DNA from: Ichthyophis bannanicus
Lineage: Eukaryota > Chordata > Amphibia > Gymnophiona > Ichthyophiidae
NCBI GenBank assembly: GCA_033557465.1
Contig: CM066031.1
Location: forward strand, 1,227,701,312-1,227,765,311
Reading direction: 5' to 3'
Length of the DNA stretch: 64,000 nt
Both the position numbers and the translations under genes were made by a program. The stretch's first letter is position 1. The number at the start of each line of letters is the position of its first letter. Below the pieces are notes generated by a model. It searched no databases. It was not told the DNA's origin and saw nothing but the letters and a program-made list of their open reading frames with translations. This document shows, piece by piece, positions 51,982-63,339 of the stretch.

Positions 51982-54905
51982 ATGGTTCGGAAGAATGTAT
52001 CCTTGAAGGATACTACCAAAAGCAGAGAGGTTCCACAAAAGAGTAAAGTAGCCCAAATGTCCTCAAGTGTGGAGCAGACAGAGCTTAAAGATCCCAATAT
52101 ACCCATGTCTAACAGCAGCCAAATTAACATGAATAAAATTCATTCTTTAAAATGCTTGTATGCAAATGCTAGAAGTCTAAAGAATAAGATAGGAGAGTTA
52201 GAATATATAGCACTAAATGAAAGGTTAGATATGATTGGAATATCAGAGACATGGTGGAAGGAGGACAACCAGTGGGACACTGATACCTGGGTACAAACTA
52301 TATCGTAATTATAGAGCTGATCAAATTGGTGGAGGGGTTGCGCTCTGTTAGAGAGGGCATTGACTCAGAAAGGATTAAAGTTTTGCAGGAAACAAAATCT
52401 GTAGAATCTATGTGGATTGAAATTCCATATAAAAGGGGGAAGGCAATGACAGTGGGGGTGTACTATTGAGTACCTGGCCAGAATGACCAAATGGATGATG
52501 AAATGCTCAAAGAAATCAAGGAAGCTAACAAAGGTTACAGCGCAGTAATAATAATGGGTGATTTCAATTACCCCGGTATCGACTGGGTCAGTGTCACATC
52601 AGGACATGCTAGGGAGATAAAGTTCCTAGATGAAATAAATTACTGCTTCTTGGAGCAGCTGGTTCATGAACCAACCAGAGGGGAAGCCATATTAGACCTA
52701 GTCCTTAGTGGAACACCAGATCTAGTGCAAGAGATAAGGGTGTTGGGGCCACTTGGCAGTAGTGATCATAGCATGATCGCCTTTGATTTAATTAGTGGAG
52801 GAGGGATAGTAAGGAAATCCACAGTACTACCTTTTAACTTTCGAAAGGGAGACTATGATAAAATGAGGAAAACAGTTAAGAAAAATTAAAAGGAGCAGTT
52901 GCAAAGGTTAAAGACATACATCAAGCTTGGATGTTGTTGAAAAATACTATCTTGGAAGCCCAGACCAGCTGTATTCCACGCTTTAAGAAAAGTGGAAGGA
53001 AGTCCAAAAAACTGCCAGCATGGTTTAAAGGTGAGGTCAGAGAGGCTGTTGGTGCCAAAAAAAGCATCTTTCAGGAAATGGAAAAAAGAGCCAAACGACG
53101 AAACCTGGAAACAGCACAAGCACTGGCAAGTCAAATGCAAGGCATTGATAAGGCAGGCAAAGAGAATTTGAGAAGAAGCTTGCTGCGGAAGCAAAAACGC
53201 GAAATAAAGACCTTTTCATGTACGTTCGTAGCAAAAAACCTGTGAGAGTCAGTTGGTCCATTAGATTATAAAGGGTTAAAGGAGCACTAAGAGGCGACAG
53301 CGGAGAGACTGAATGAATGAATTCTTTGCTTCGGTCTTTACTGAGGAAGATGTAGGGATGTTACCCATGACTGAAGTATTTAAAGGTGCGGAAGAATTGA
53401 AGGAAATATCGATACATCGGGAAGATGTCTTACAACTATTAGATAAACTGAAGAGTAGCAAATCACCTGGGCTGGATGGTATACATCCAAGGGTGTTGAA
53501 AACTGAAATATGAGATTGCAGACCTGCTATCAGTAATCTGTGAACTATCATTAAAATCATCTCTAATACCTGAAGATTGGAGGATCGCCAATGTAAAACC
53601 AATTTTTAAAAAGGGTTCCAGGGGTGATCTGGGAAACTACAGACCGGTGAGCCTGATGTCAGTACCGGGAAAAATGGTAGAAACCATCATAAAGAATAAA
53701 ATTACTCAGCATGTAGATAGTCACAACCTAATGGGAGACAGCCAACATGGCTTTAGACAAGGAAGATCTTGTCTTACTAATCTGTTATGTTTTTTTTGAA
53801 GGAGTGAATGAACAGGTGGACAAAGGTGAGTCGGTTGATATTGTGTATCTGGACTTTCAGAAAGCCTTTGACAAGGTCCCTCATCAGAGACTTTTGGCAA
53901 AGCTAGAGTCAAGGGATAGGAGGCAGTGTACTATTGTGGATCAGGAACTGGTTAAAAGATAGAAAGCAGAGGGTAGGGCTAAATGGCCAATTTTCCCAAT
54001 GGAGAAAGGTGAATAGTGGTGTACCCCAGGGATCTGTGCTGGGTCCGCTGCTTTTTGACATATTCATAAATGACCTGGAAAGTGGAATAACGAGTGAGGT
54101 TATCAAATTTGCAGATGACACAAAATTATTCAAAGTTGTTAAAACCCAAGAGGATTGTGAAAAATTGCAAGAGGATCTTGATAAATTGGAAGACTGGGCA
54201 TCAAAATGGCAGATGAAATTTAATGTGGACAAGTGCAAGGTTATGCACCTAGGGAAGAACAACCCAAACTATGGTTACACGATGCAAGGTTCCACATTAG
54301 GAACCACCACCCAGGAAAAAGATTTAGGCGTCATTGTGGATACCATGTTAAAACCCTCGGCCCAGTGTGCAGCGGCGGCCAAGAGAGCAAATAGAATGCT
54401 AGGTATGATAAGGAAAGGAATGGAAAATAAAACAAAAGATATTATAATGCCTCTATATCGTTCCATGGTGAGACCGCACCTTGAATATTGTGTGCAATTC
54501 TGGTCGCCGTATCTTAAAAAGGATATAGCGATTTTAGAAAAGGTTCAGAGAAGAGCCACCAAAATGGTAAAGGGGATGGAAGGATACTCCTATGAAGAAA
54601 GGCTAAAAAGGTTAGGGCTCTTTAACCTGGAAAAGAGACGGCTGAGGGGAGATATGATAGAAGTCTATAAATTAATGAACGGAGTGGAACGGGTAAACGT
54701 AGATCGATTGTTTATGTTATCAGAATATAGAAAGGCTAGGGGACATGCAATGAAGTTACAGGGTAAACTATTTAAGACTAAGAAAATATTTTTTCACTCA
54801 ACGTGTAATCGAACTCTGGAATTTGTTACCGGAGGATGTAGTAAAGGCTGTTAGTGTAGCTGGGTTTAAAAAAGGTTTGGACAAGTTCCTGGAGGAAAGG
54901 TCCAT
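51982..54905 (+). pseudogene. CR1 ORF2: endonuclease-reverse transcriptase
   Basis: AP-like endonuclease motifs: YANARSLKNKIGELE (52159-52203), MIGISETWW (52231-52257), IIMGDFNYPGIDW (52549-52587) and GSSDHSMI (52759-52782). The RT follows: SSKSPGLDGIHPRVLK near 53456-53505, then damaged motifs, IVYLDFQKAFDKVPHQRLL near 53842-53898, and an intact 306-codon frame at 53934-54854. That frame has SGVPQGSVLGPLLFDIFIND, FADDTKLFKV (catalytic Asp pair, 54109-54138), LGVIVDTMLKPS and [14 protein letters not shown]. Multiple frameshifts at 52308-52490, 52890-53310 and 53515-53750. Elsewhere the 29-kb CR1 piece matches this region. Confidence 0.9.
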
Positions 54906-55083
54906 AAACCATTATTAAGAAGTGACCGAAGATATCAATGCTTGACCCAGTACAAGCATTGTGGAACTTGTGTCTCTTGGGGAAACTGCTATGTACATAT
55001 GACCTAGATTGGCCACTGTTGGAAACAGAATACTGGGCTTGATGGACCTTGGTCTGACCCAGTATGGCATATCTTATGTTCTT

Positions 55084-55338
55084 ATGATCCTCATAGCACC
55101 ACTTTGGCCACGCCAAGTGTGGTACCCTCTGCTTCTGCATCTCTCTCAAGCTCCCTCCCTAGACCTGGGGTCTGCGCCAGATCTCCTCTCCCAGGAGGAG
55201 GGAACCTTGTGGCACCCAAATCCTCAGTCTCTTCATCTCAGGGCGTGATTGCTGAAGGCCTAGACCTTCAGGATTTACATCTTTCTCTGCAAGTGAAGGA
55301 TATCCTTCATGCTTCCAGAAAGCCTTCCACCAGACGTT
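55084..55338 (+). pseudogene. MT end and recombinase start of DIRS copy 9
   Basis: Resumes with MILIAPLWPRQVWYPLLLHL (55084-55143), then the DLLSQEEGTLWHPNPQSLHL stretch (55168-55240; TGA in place of Trp at 55247). In the recombinase frame it reads LDLQDLHLSLQVKDILHASR and KPSTRR. Interrupted at 55339 by a minus-strand LINE. Confidence 0.87.
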
Positions 55339-56689
55339 AAGAACATAAGATATTTATTTATTTATTTAGCAAGCATTTGTAGCCCGCTCCTTCCAGCGAT
55401 CAAAAGCGGGTAGGATTACTATTGTGAAACTGCCGAATCAAGGCAGGTACAAATTTTGTTTACATACAGATTGTCAGAAAAGCACATCATACAGAGTTAA
55501 CACTTCTTAGCTATGGGGGAGTTCATTTACATATATACATAAATACATATATACAGGATAATCTTCTTGGACACAGTGGTCAGGGGCTGCTCCATCTGTG
55601 GGTTTAGTTCAGGTTGAAATGTGATTGGAAAATGTGCGTTTTGAGTTTCTTTTTGAAGTCTAGAAGGTCATTGCTAGCTCGTAGTTCTGGTGGGAGTTGG
55701 TTCCACAGTGTTGGCGCCGCATATGAGAAAGCCCTGTGGCTGGTGTTAGCTTTGGCAGATCTTATATCTGTTGGAGTGTGAAGGATGTTGGAATTGTGGG
55801 TTCTTCTGTTTCGGGTAGGAGGTTGCAATCTTACTAGGTTGTTGAAGGAAGGTGCTAAGTTGTGGATGAGTTTGAAGGTGGTTGTTAGTATTTTGTATTT
55901 TGTGCGAGCTGTTATGGGTAGCCAGTGTAATTGAATTAGTACTGGTGTGATGTGGTCACTTAGATTTTTCTTCATTATGACCCTGGCAGCTACATTTTGT
56001 GCCATTTGTAATATGTTTAGGGTTTTTTTAGGTAAACCTTGTAGGATGGCGTTGCAGTAGTCAAAATGTGGCATACTGGGTCAGACCAAGGTCCATCAAG
56101 CCCAGTATTCTGTTTCCAACAGTGGCCAATCTAGGTCATATGTACCTAGCAGTTTCCCCAAGAGACACAAGTTCCACAATGCTTGTACTGGGTCAAGCAT
56201 TGATATCTTCGGTCACTTCTTAATAATGGTTTATGGACCTTTTTCTCCAGGAACTTGTCCAACCCTTTTTTAAACCCAGCTACACTAACAGCCTTTACTA
56301 CATCCTCCGGTAACAAATTCCAGAGTTTGATTACATGTTGAGTGAAAAAATATTTTCTTTTATTAGTCTTAAATAGTTTACCCTGTAGCTTCATTGCATG
56401 TCCCCTAGTCTTTCTATATTCTGATAACGTAAACAATCGATCTACGTTTACCCGTTCCACTCCGTTCATTAATTTATAGACTTCTATCATATCTCCCCTC
56501 AGCCGTCTCTTTTCCAGGTTAAAGAGCCCTAACCTTTTTTGCCTTTCTTCATAGGATTATCCTTCCATCCCCTTTACCATTTTGGTGGCTCTTCTCTGAA
56601 CCTTTTCTAAAATCACTATATCCTTTTTAAGATACGGCAACCAGAATTGCACACAATATTCAAGGTGCGGTCTCACCATGGAACGATAT
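55339..56689 (-). mobile_element. 5'-truncated CR1, minus strand, with target duplication
   Basis: Reverse-complement CR1 3' end (AAGAACATAAGA start, then CATACTGGGTCAGACCAAGG and the ORF2 C-terminus). RT motifs on the minus strand are [21 protein letters not shown] near 56500-56430 and [20 protein letters not shown] near 56690-56620. Flanked by a 7-bp repeat AGACGTT at 55332-55338 and 56690-56696. Split near its 3' end by an L2-like insertion. Confidence 0.88.
55351..56068 (-). mobile_element. L2-like LINE 3' fragment inside the CR1
   Basis: Minus-strand ORF of 156 codons at 55604-56074: MPHFDYCNAILQGLPKKTLN, ITPVLIQLHWLPITARTKYK, LWNQLPPELRASNDLLDFKK, ending near 55604. The + strand begins TATTTATTTATTTATTTAGC, its A/T tail in reverse. 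It separates AAGAACATAAGA from TGGCATACTGGG, which are adjacent in the CR1 3' end. Confidence 0.85.
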
Positions 56690-57522
56690 AGACGTTCATA
56701 TGCTTTTAAATGGAAAAGGTTTTCCATTTGGTGTGCAGAGAAGGGTCTCAACCCTCTTGCACTACCTTTGAATTCTTTACTAGACTATTTGCTGCATTTA
56801 TCTCATGCAGGCCTTAAAATAAATTCAATCAGAGTCCATTTGAGTGCTCTTGCAGCATCCCTTAAGCCTCTCAATGGACAATCTATTTCCTCTCATCCTC
56901 TTATAGCAAGATTCATGAGAGGCCTTCTTTTGACTAAACCTCCCATTAGACCATCTCCAGTGGCATGGGACTTGAATCTGGTTCTTGGCCAGCTTATGAA
57001 GCCACCGTTTGAACCCTTAGCCACTACTTCCTTGAAATTCCTTTCCTGGAAGGTTATTTTTCTCATTGCAGTCACCTCACTCGTCGTATCAGTGAATTGC
57101 AAGCTTTAGTGGCTAATCCTCCTTATACCAGGTTCCATCATGACAAGGTAGTCCTCAGAACTAATCCACACTTTATGCCTAAAATGGTCTCACCTTTTCA
57201 TCTGAACCAGGAGGTGTATTTACCTGTCATTTTTCCAGGACCTCATGCATCAAGTGCAGAGAGGAATCTTCAATTGCTCAGTGTATTTCCTTCGCCTACC
57301 AGAGTAAGAACTTTTCTCTGGAGGGCCATGTCACAACTCACAATGTGAGGGCCATGACAACCTCTATGGCTCATCTAAACTGTGTCCATCGACCAAATCT
57401 GTCGAGCGGCCACCTGGGCATCGGTTCATACCTTCACAGCCCATTACTGCTTGGACAAGGACTCCCGCCGGGCTGCCTTGTTTGGTCAGGCTGTTCTCAA
57501 ACACCTGTTCCATACCTAATCA
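56690..57522 (+). pseudogene. tyrosine recombinase remainder of DIRS copy 9
   Basis: [20 protein letters not shown] (56696-56755), then INSIRVHLSALAASLKPLNG and SSHPLIARFMRGL. A base loss in the catalytic Arg region (ACCTCACTCGTCG near 57075) shifts TSARRIS. ALVANPPYTRFHHDKVVL (57102-57155) follows. About 150 bp between RNLH and IAQCIS are deleted near 57270 relative to copy 3. The H-x-x-R box reads AHNVRAM-like but shifted (57335-57360), and HYCLDKDSRRAALFG near 57443-57485 holds the Tyr. Stop near 57517. Confidence 0.84.
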
Positions 57523-57633
57523 ACTCCTACCCTCCATCCCTGACTGGATGCCTGAGATTCATGGGTGGAAGTGGAGCCCTTCCCAGGGACTCACAATCTG
57601 GGTGATCTCCCAGGCATCTCTAGCTGGGGAGTC

Positions 57634-57730
57634 CCCATATGTGAAGACTCATTCCTGCTTGTTCCTGGAGATAGCACAGTTACTTACCTGTAACAGGTGA
57701 TCTCTGGGAACAGCAGGAATAAGTCTTCAC
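57634..57730 (+). repeat. ICR of DIRS copy 9
   Basis: 57634-57672 complements the left end (46359-46397). 57673-57730 complements the right end (57936-57993). Nearly identical to the ICR of copy 3 at 17101-17198. Confidence 0.92.
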
Positions 57731-57802
57731 AACCCACCCACCTCCCCTAGGAGTTGTATCTATCTTTCCTTTTCTCTCTCTCTTTGTCTCAGCTTTAAAA
57801 CT

Positions 57803-57993
57803 CGAATTGGAGAGAGGCAGTTAGGAAAGGCGGGAAGGCAGCGCGCAGGCGCTGTGGGATGCTCCCAAAAGCTTTCCTTTTGGACGCTGGGGAGCGTTCC
57901 CGCGCAGGCTCCGTCGGTACCGACGATACCCATATGTGAAGACTTATTCCTGCTGTTCCCAGAGATCACCTGTTACAGGTAAGTAACTGTGCT
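57803..57993 (+). repeat. right ITR of DIRS copy 9
   Basis: GAATTGGAGAGAGGCAGTTA through CATATGTGAAGACTTATTCC and CACCTGTTACAGGTAAGTAA, ending ACTGTGCT before TTTCTCTGG of copy 8. Confidence 0.92.
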
Positions 57994-58175
57994 TTCTCTG
58001 GAGGGCCATGTCACAGCTCACAATGTGAGAGCCATGGCAGCCTCAATGGCTCATCTGCACTCTGTGTCTATCGACGACATCTGTCAAGCAGCCACTTGGG
58101 CCTCGGTTCATACCTTCATAGCCCATTACTGCTTGGACAAGGACTCCCGCCAGGATGCCTTGTTTGGTCAGGCTG
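57994..58175 (+). pseudogene. recombinase end of DIRS copy 8
   Basis: Continues the gene broken at 46358: SLEGHVTAHNVRAMAASMAH (57996-58055; H-x-x-R intact), DDICQAATWASVHTFIAHYC (58074-58133) with the Tyr block, and DALFGQAV. Copy 10 begins at about 58176 within LFGQAVL, so the last residues are outside the window. Confidence 0.9.
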
Positions 58176-58340
58176 TTCTCCAGGACCAAGCAGGAAGTCA
58201 GTCCTCACATATGGGTGACGTCGGTGCCGACGGAGCCCCCGTGCGGAGCATTTCCCCAGCTTTCAAAGAAAGCCTTTGGGAATTGCAGCGTGCATGCACG
58301 GTCCCCTTCCCGCCCAAGGGTGCCATCTTGCTCAGTCTTC
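58176..58340 (+). repeat. left ITR of DIRS copy 10
   Basis: TTCTCCAGGACCAAGCAGGA, CATATGGGTGACGTCGGTGC, CCCAAGGGTGCCATCTTGCT. Inverted match to the right ITR of copy 1 (4532-4720). Confidence 0.88.
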
Positions 58341-58583
58341 TTTTTTTCTGCGGAGCCCGACGGACGTAGTTTGTTTTTCGCCGAGGAAAATGTTGATTTC
58401 CCTGGTTTTTTTTGTTCTTCTTTGGTTCGACGCCGGATCCTTTTCCCGCCTGGGCCTGATACGCCGGTATCAAGCCCACACTTTATTTTTCGGTTTTTGT
58501 TCTTCGTGACTAGCGTTCGTGCCATTTTTCTCTTTTCACTGGCAGCCCTGTCTTTTGACCGGGCAGGGGCCCTTTTTCCCCCG

Positions 58584-61500
58584 ATGGCTGCCAGCGGGTT
58601 TAAAAAGTGTGATCGCTGTAAGAAATTTGTCTCTTACCGACACACATGACTGCTGCCTCTGACCCAATCATGACCCGATGATCTGTGGTCCATGTGGCAA
58701 AATGTCCTCGAAGGCGTTGAGTCGGCAGCACCAAAAGGATAGAATCTTCTCTTACTTCGCGTCCGGACGGGCTTGGACCTCGTCAGAGGCCTCGACGTCT
58801 CGGGACTCCGGCCCCGAGCAGCGTCGAGGTTCCTCTGAGCGGGGGTCTCCGCGGGAGCAACGCAGGAAGAAAAAACCCGCGAGGGCGGCGTCGGTGGACG
58901 CTCCTGGTTCCTCGAGGGCCATGTCGCATAGCCCCGATAGCCGTCCCGGGTCTTCGGAGTCGGAGAGGCCTGCCAAACAACCTCGTCTCGATATGGAGTC
59001 TCCTGGGCACGTGAGTACTGTAGTCCTCGTGGACTCTCCTCCAGGGGAGCTGACGTCAGGCCCGACACTGTCGGGGCCCGGGTCAGGGGCTGCTGGGTCT
59101 CCTGAGCTCGGACTCAGGTTGACGGCCTTGGAGAGCAGCGTCGCTGCCGTCATGGAACAGCAGCGGGCATTGATCGCCGGTCTCACCGGTGCATCTGCCC
59201 CGACCACCGGGACATCATCGTCCAAGTCGACCCCGGAGGTCGAGCCTATCCTCAAGTCCATGCGGGCTCGAGTCTATCCTTGGCCACGGTCTCCCTTGGC
59301 CTCCCGTTCGGGACTGAGGTCGTTGACGCCGGTACCCTCGGCGTCGGGGCAGAGGGCATTGGTGCCCGCCCGACCGGAGCCGCTCGATTCCTCCTCCGAG
59401 GAGTCGGGCTGGGAGACGGAGGACGAAGAGTCACCAAACACCTATAGGACTCGGTGTGTCCATCGGACTCACCGGAGTCCGAACCTCGGAGACGATCCCC
59501 ACTGGAGGATACCCGGTTCTCGGACTTCGTGCGGGATATGGCCAAAGCCTTGGCATTCCCCGCGGATCCCGAGGAGGAGCCGAGGAGCTCGAGGCCCTCC
59601 AGTATGATTCTCTCCCGAAGGAGGCCTTTACTGTTCCGGTTCCTCCGATGCTGGAGCGGCTGCTCTTCCGCATGTGGGAGACCCCGGCCTCGACGCCGGT
59701 GTTAAGCAAGCGGGTCGATTCCATCTATCGAGTCTGCAAGAGCCCCAGGTTCCAAAAGGCACAATTACCGCACCACTCCGTGGTTGTGGAATCGACTATG
59801 CATCGACTGAAAAGTCAGAAGATGCACCCCTTGGTGCCTCCCGGCCCGGAACCTGGATGCCCTCGGTAAGAAGTGCTTCCAGGGCTTTATGCTTGCTTGC
59901 CGTGTCCAGACATACCAGCTCTACATGGACATGTACCTCCGAGACCTGGCAAAGGAGATTGCCGGGTTCTCTGCTGGTCTCTCCGAGGAACCTTTGCAGA
60001 GGTTCCTGGCCTTGTCCACTGGTATTCGAGAGTGCTCAAAGTTTATCTCTCGGGCAGCCTACGATGGCTTCGAGGCTTGGGCCTGAGTAGCCGGGGCCAG
60101 CATCGGTGCCCGCTGACAGGCTTGGCTACAGTCATCCGACCTCGAGCCATGGGTACAGGACAAGTTGGTCGATGTCCCCTGCCGAGGTGAAAACCTTTTC
60201 GGCAAACCCATGGCTGAAAAGGCGGCTGAACTCGAGACAGACTCTCACCAGGACTAGGCTGTCCAGGAAAACCTCTGCTCCTCCTCAGAAAAAGAAGGGC
60301 TCGGGAAAAAAGACCTTTTACCCGAGGAAGTCATCTGCCTATAAACAATACCCTCATTATCAGGCCTCTGTAGCTCCCCAACAGGGTCAGCAGGCCAAGG
60401 GGCAGGGTCATGGCATATTTTTTAGATATAGCTTCAGCTTTCGACTCAGTATGCCATGAGATTCTTCTTTGCCGGCTAAGAGAAAGGTATCAGCGGAACG
60501 GCGCTCGAATGGTGCAGATCCTACCTGTCCGGAAGATGGCAGCATGTTCGAGCAGACGGGGCTAAATCGGAACCATTTCAACAAGGTCAAGGAGTGCCAC
60601 AAGGATTCTCCCTATCATCCTTGATGTTTAATATATACATCCAACCCATCTGCAACATCATTAGAACCTTCAATGTCAGTTGTATGATATATGCCGACGA
60701 TGTTCTGTTATACATGCCAGTATCATTGGATAAACTAGACCTCACCCCTCTGACCAACTGCTTCAACACCATATCGGAGTGGCTCCTCTCACAAAATCTG
60801 CGAATTCAACACAGAAAGATGGAGGTTCTCTTCATCTCGAGGAATCCAAACTTCATACCACCCAACTGTGTGAAGGTAAATGATGCCGAGCTACAAGTGA
60901 AACCCGCTATACGTTACCTTGGAGTGACGCTGGATCAAAACCTCGACATGAAGAAACACATTGCCAATACCGTAAGAGCGATCTATTTCAAGATCAGATC
61001 CCTCAGACACCTACGCCCGTTACTCGATCCAGATGATTTCCGCACCATTTACCAAGCCCTGATCATTCCCCATTTTGATTATGCAAACTCCATACTACAA
61101 GGGCTACCCCAATCCACCTTGAACCCCCTGCAACTTGCTATGAACAGTGCAGCGCAGGTTCTCTTTGGGGCATCCAGGAGAGACCATGTAACACCCCTCC
61201 TGAAACAGTTACTGGTTCCCCATTCAAGCCAGGATCAGTTTTAAGACCTTGCTGATGACCTTCAAAGCTGGCAAGGGACTCTCCTCCTCCTCCTCCCTAT
61301 CCGAACTCATCCAACCACTTGCACCTAACAGACCAAGAAGAACCGCAGAGTCAAACATGCTAACAATCCCAAAAGAAATGACAAGATGCACCAAAACAAC
61401 AGCTAACAGAGCTTTCTGACTCTGTGCCCCAAGACTATGGAATACATTACCGGCACATATCAGGGCAATCCCCAACTTGAGCCAGTTCAGGAAGGCCCTT

Positions 61501-61859
61501 AAACATTTCCTCTTCATCAAATATCTCACTGACAACACCGAACCTCAGTCCCACTTGAATAGCGAGAACTTCAGCAATAGTAGTAGTCAACCAGGCAAGC
61601 CCTCGTAACATGTGTCCCCAACAATGTAAAACACCAAACAGTATCCTTTTCTCGCTACGCTGCTTATGTATATAGTTTACCCTGTTATCCAAGTTCCATA
61701 TCCTGTTAATTGTAATGACCAGACATATGCAATTTGTCGGATGTTTCTGTTCCATGTAAACCGCGCTGATGTCGAATAGTGCGCTATATAAGAAATGTTA
61801 ATAAATAAATAATAAGGCCACCAACACCGGCCCCTGCTCAGCAGGGTGGGGTTTTTTGA
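58584..61859 (+). pseudogene. gag of DIRS copy 10, with L2-like insertion
   Basis: Start MAASGFKKCDRCKKFVS at 58584, a frameshift in the Cys/His motif, then a long open frame 58678-59607. That frame has CGKMSSKAL, a Ser/Glu/Arg-rich region with a basic RKKKPARAAS patch (58870-58900), LELGLRLTALESS-type segments, and an acidic EESGWETEDEESP (59398-59436). Frames shift near 59450, 59600 and 59700. The helical domain pieces are present (RFQKAQLPHHSVVVESTMHR near 59748-59810, AKEIAGFSAGLSEEPLQRFL near 59950-60010). The Lys-rich tail is cut near 60412 by the LINE and the last codons resume near 61815, ending at TGA 61857-61859. Confidence 0.8.
60412..61815 (+). mobile_element. 5'-truncated L2-like LINE in gag of copy 10
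   Basis: Begins inside RT: FLDIASAFDSVCHEILL near 60417-60470 (motif A Asp). A 216-codon open frame follows at 60594-61244 with QGFSLSSLMFNIYIQP, YADDVLLYMPVS (catalytic box, 60690-60725), RYLGVTLDQNLDMKKHI and IIPHFDYANSILQGLPQSTL. The C-terminal part is frameshifted. The 3' end TGTAAACCGCGCTGATGTCG, GCGCTATATAAG and TAAATAAATAA tail is shared with the SINE at 14831. Confidence 0.87.
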
Positions 61860-61865
61860 CTCAGC

Positions 61866-63335
61866 AAGCATAGCCTCTTCTCCTCAGCTGGCTCATATCA
61901 GCACAGGAGGCCGGCTGGCTCACTTTGCCCACAGATGGTTAGCCGTCACATCAGATACCTGGGTACTCCATATAGTCCAAAAGGGCTATCTTCTCCATTT
62001 TCACCAGGTACCTCCCTCCTATTTTCCAGGGGAGCCTCCAAGACTCCCTCTGCACAGGGACCTACTCCTTCAGGAGTTAGCAAGTCTGCTAAAGGACCAG
62101 ACGGTGGAACCGGTGCCCCACCACCTGAGAGGTCACGGCTTTTATTCCAGGTACTTTCTGGTACCAAAAAGAACAGGAGGCCTCAGACCCATCCTAGACT
62201 TGCGCAACCTCAAGTTCCTGGAGAAGGAAAAGTTCAAGATGCCTACCCTTGGAATCCTGCTGCCCTACCTCCAGCAGGGAGATTGGCTATGCTCCTTGGA
62301 TCTAAAGGATGCTTATACTCACATCCTTATTCATCCAGACCACAGACAATATCTCAGATTTGTTGTGGGAGGAAACCACTACCAGTACAGAGTACTACCC
62401 TTTGGCCTAACCTCCGCCTCCAGGGTATTCACCAAGTGCCTGGCGGTGGTGGCGGCCTACCTGAGGTTTCAAGGTCTTTTTGTGTTCCCATACCTGGACG
62501 ACTGGCTCATAAGGGGCCAGTCTGCTCAGGAGGCCAGTCAAGCCACCCTTCGCACTGTGGCTTTGCTTCAGCGCTTGGGGTTTGTCATAAACTTCGCAAA
62601 GTCCACTTTGCTCCCGTCCCAGAACTTGGAATTCATAGGAGCAAGACACTCTTCAGGCGAAGGCTTTTCTGCCTGTGGACAGAGCCCACAGATTGATGGA
62701 TCTAGCCAGGCAGTTTCACAGCAATTCCCTGGTCTCCGCCAGGCAATTCCTGCGGCTTCTCGGCCATATGGCTTCCACGGTTCATGTAACCCCCAATGCC
62801 CGCCAGCATATGCGGCCTGCTCAGTGGAGCCTTCGAACTCAGTGGCATCAGGCCACCGGGAGCCTTGCAGAATCAATAAGAATATCCGCCCTGCTTGTCT
62901 CCTCTCTGCAGTGGTGGCTTCATCTTCCGAATCTGGTACTCGGAGTGGTTTTTCAATCCCCTCCGCATTCTCAGGTGCTGACGACAGATGCTTCTCTTCA
63001 AGGTTGGGGAGCGCATTGCCAAGGGGCATGTACTCAGGGTCTCTGGACCCCTTGGGAGGCTGCTCAGCAGATCAACTTCCTGGAGCTACGTGCGATACGC
63101 CTAGCTCTGAGGGCCTTCTCCCATCTCACGTCTCACCAGTCTGTACTGGTACAGACGGACAATCAAGTTGCCATGTTTTACTTGAACAAACAGGGAGGCA
63201 CAGGCTCCTTCTCTGTCAGGAAGCACAACGGCTGTGCTCCTGGGCCATCAATCACGGAATCCTTCTCAAGGCCGTCTATCTCCCAGGTTAAGAGAATTAC
63301 CTGGCGGACAGGCTGAGCAGAATCCTGCAACCACA
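61866..63335 (+). pseudogene. RT-RNase H of DIRS copy 10
   Basis: A long open frame from 61846 to 62655 or beyond: GFYSRYFLVPKRTGGLRPIL, CSLDLKDAYTHILIHPDHRQ, FGLTSASRVFTKCLAVVAAY and YLDD at 62491-62502, then INFAKSTLLPSQNLEFIGAR. A deletion near 62650 shifts into the frame open at 62675-63316: VSARQFLRLLGHMASTVHVT, TTDASLQGWGAHCQGACTQG, LELRAIRLALRAF and QTDNQVAMFYLNKQGGTGS. RNase H then continues shifted to a TAA within VYLPG-EN (63288) and LADRLSRILQ near 63300-63330. Of all family B RTs this is the best preserved. Confidence 0.88.
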
Positions 63336-63339
63336 TGAG

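Larger units (their letters stand above)
50310..55083 (+). mobile_element. near full-length CR1 LINE in DIRS copy 9
   Basis: 4774 bp with a 5' region, ORF1 (zinc-finger-like and esterase), ORF2 (endonuclease-RT) and the 3' end with TTATGTTCTTATG-type octamer repeats characteristic of CR1. The host element reads AAGGGGTCT before and ATGATCCTCATAGC after, as in the uninterrupted copy 3. No long target duplication, which fits CR1 behaviour. Confidence 0.92.
46359..57993 (+). mobile_element. DIRS copy 9 (family A), nested in copy 8
   Basis: Left ITR 46359-46522, gag, RT-RNase H-MT to 50309, a CR1 insertion (50310-55083), MT/recombinase to 55338, a minus LINE insertion (55339-56689), recombinase end, ICR 57634-57730 and right ITR 57803-57993. 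The interrupted copy 8 gene reads AAGAACCT before and TTCTCTGG after, so the reconstructed site has no target duplication. Confidence 0.92.
41516..58175 (+). mobile_element. DIRS copy 8 (family A), interrupted by copies 9 and 10
   Basis: Left ITR 41516-41680, gag, pol and most of the recombinase to 46358. Copy 9 is inserted at 46359-57993. The recombinase end continues at 57994-58175, and copy 10 then interrupts it. The ICR and right ITR are outside the window. The pol-recombinase frame is the longest open one in the window. Confidence 0.9.

Noticed and set aside
52886..53602. Minus-strand open frames opposite CR1 ORF2
   Set aside because: Shadows of the decayed sense ORF2. No independent motif.
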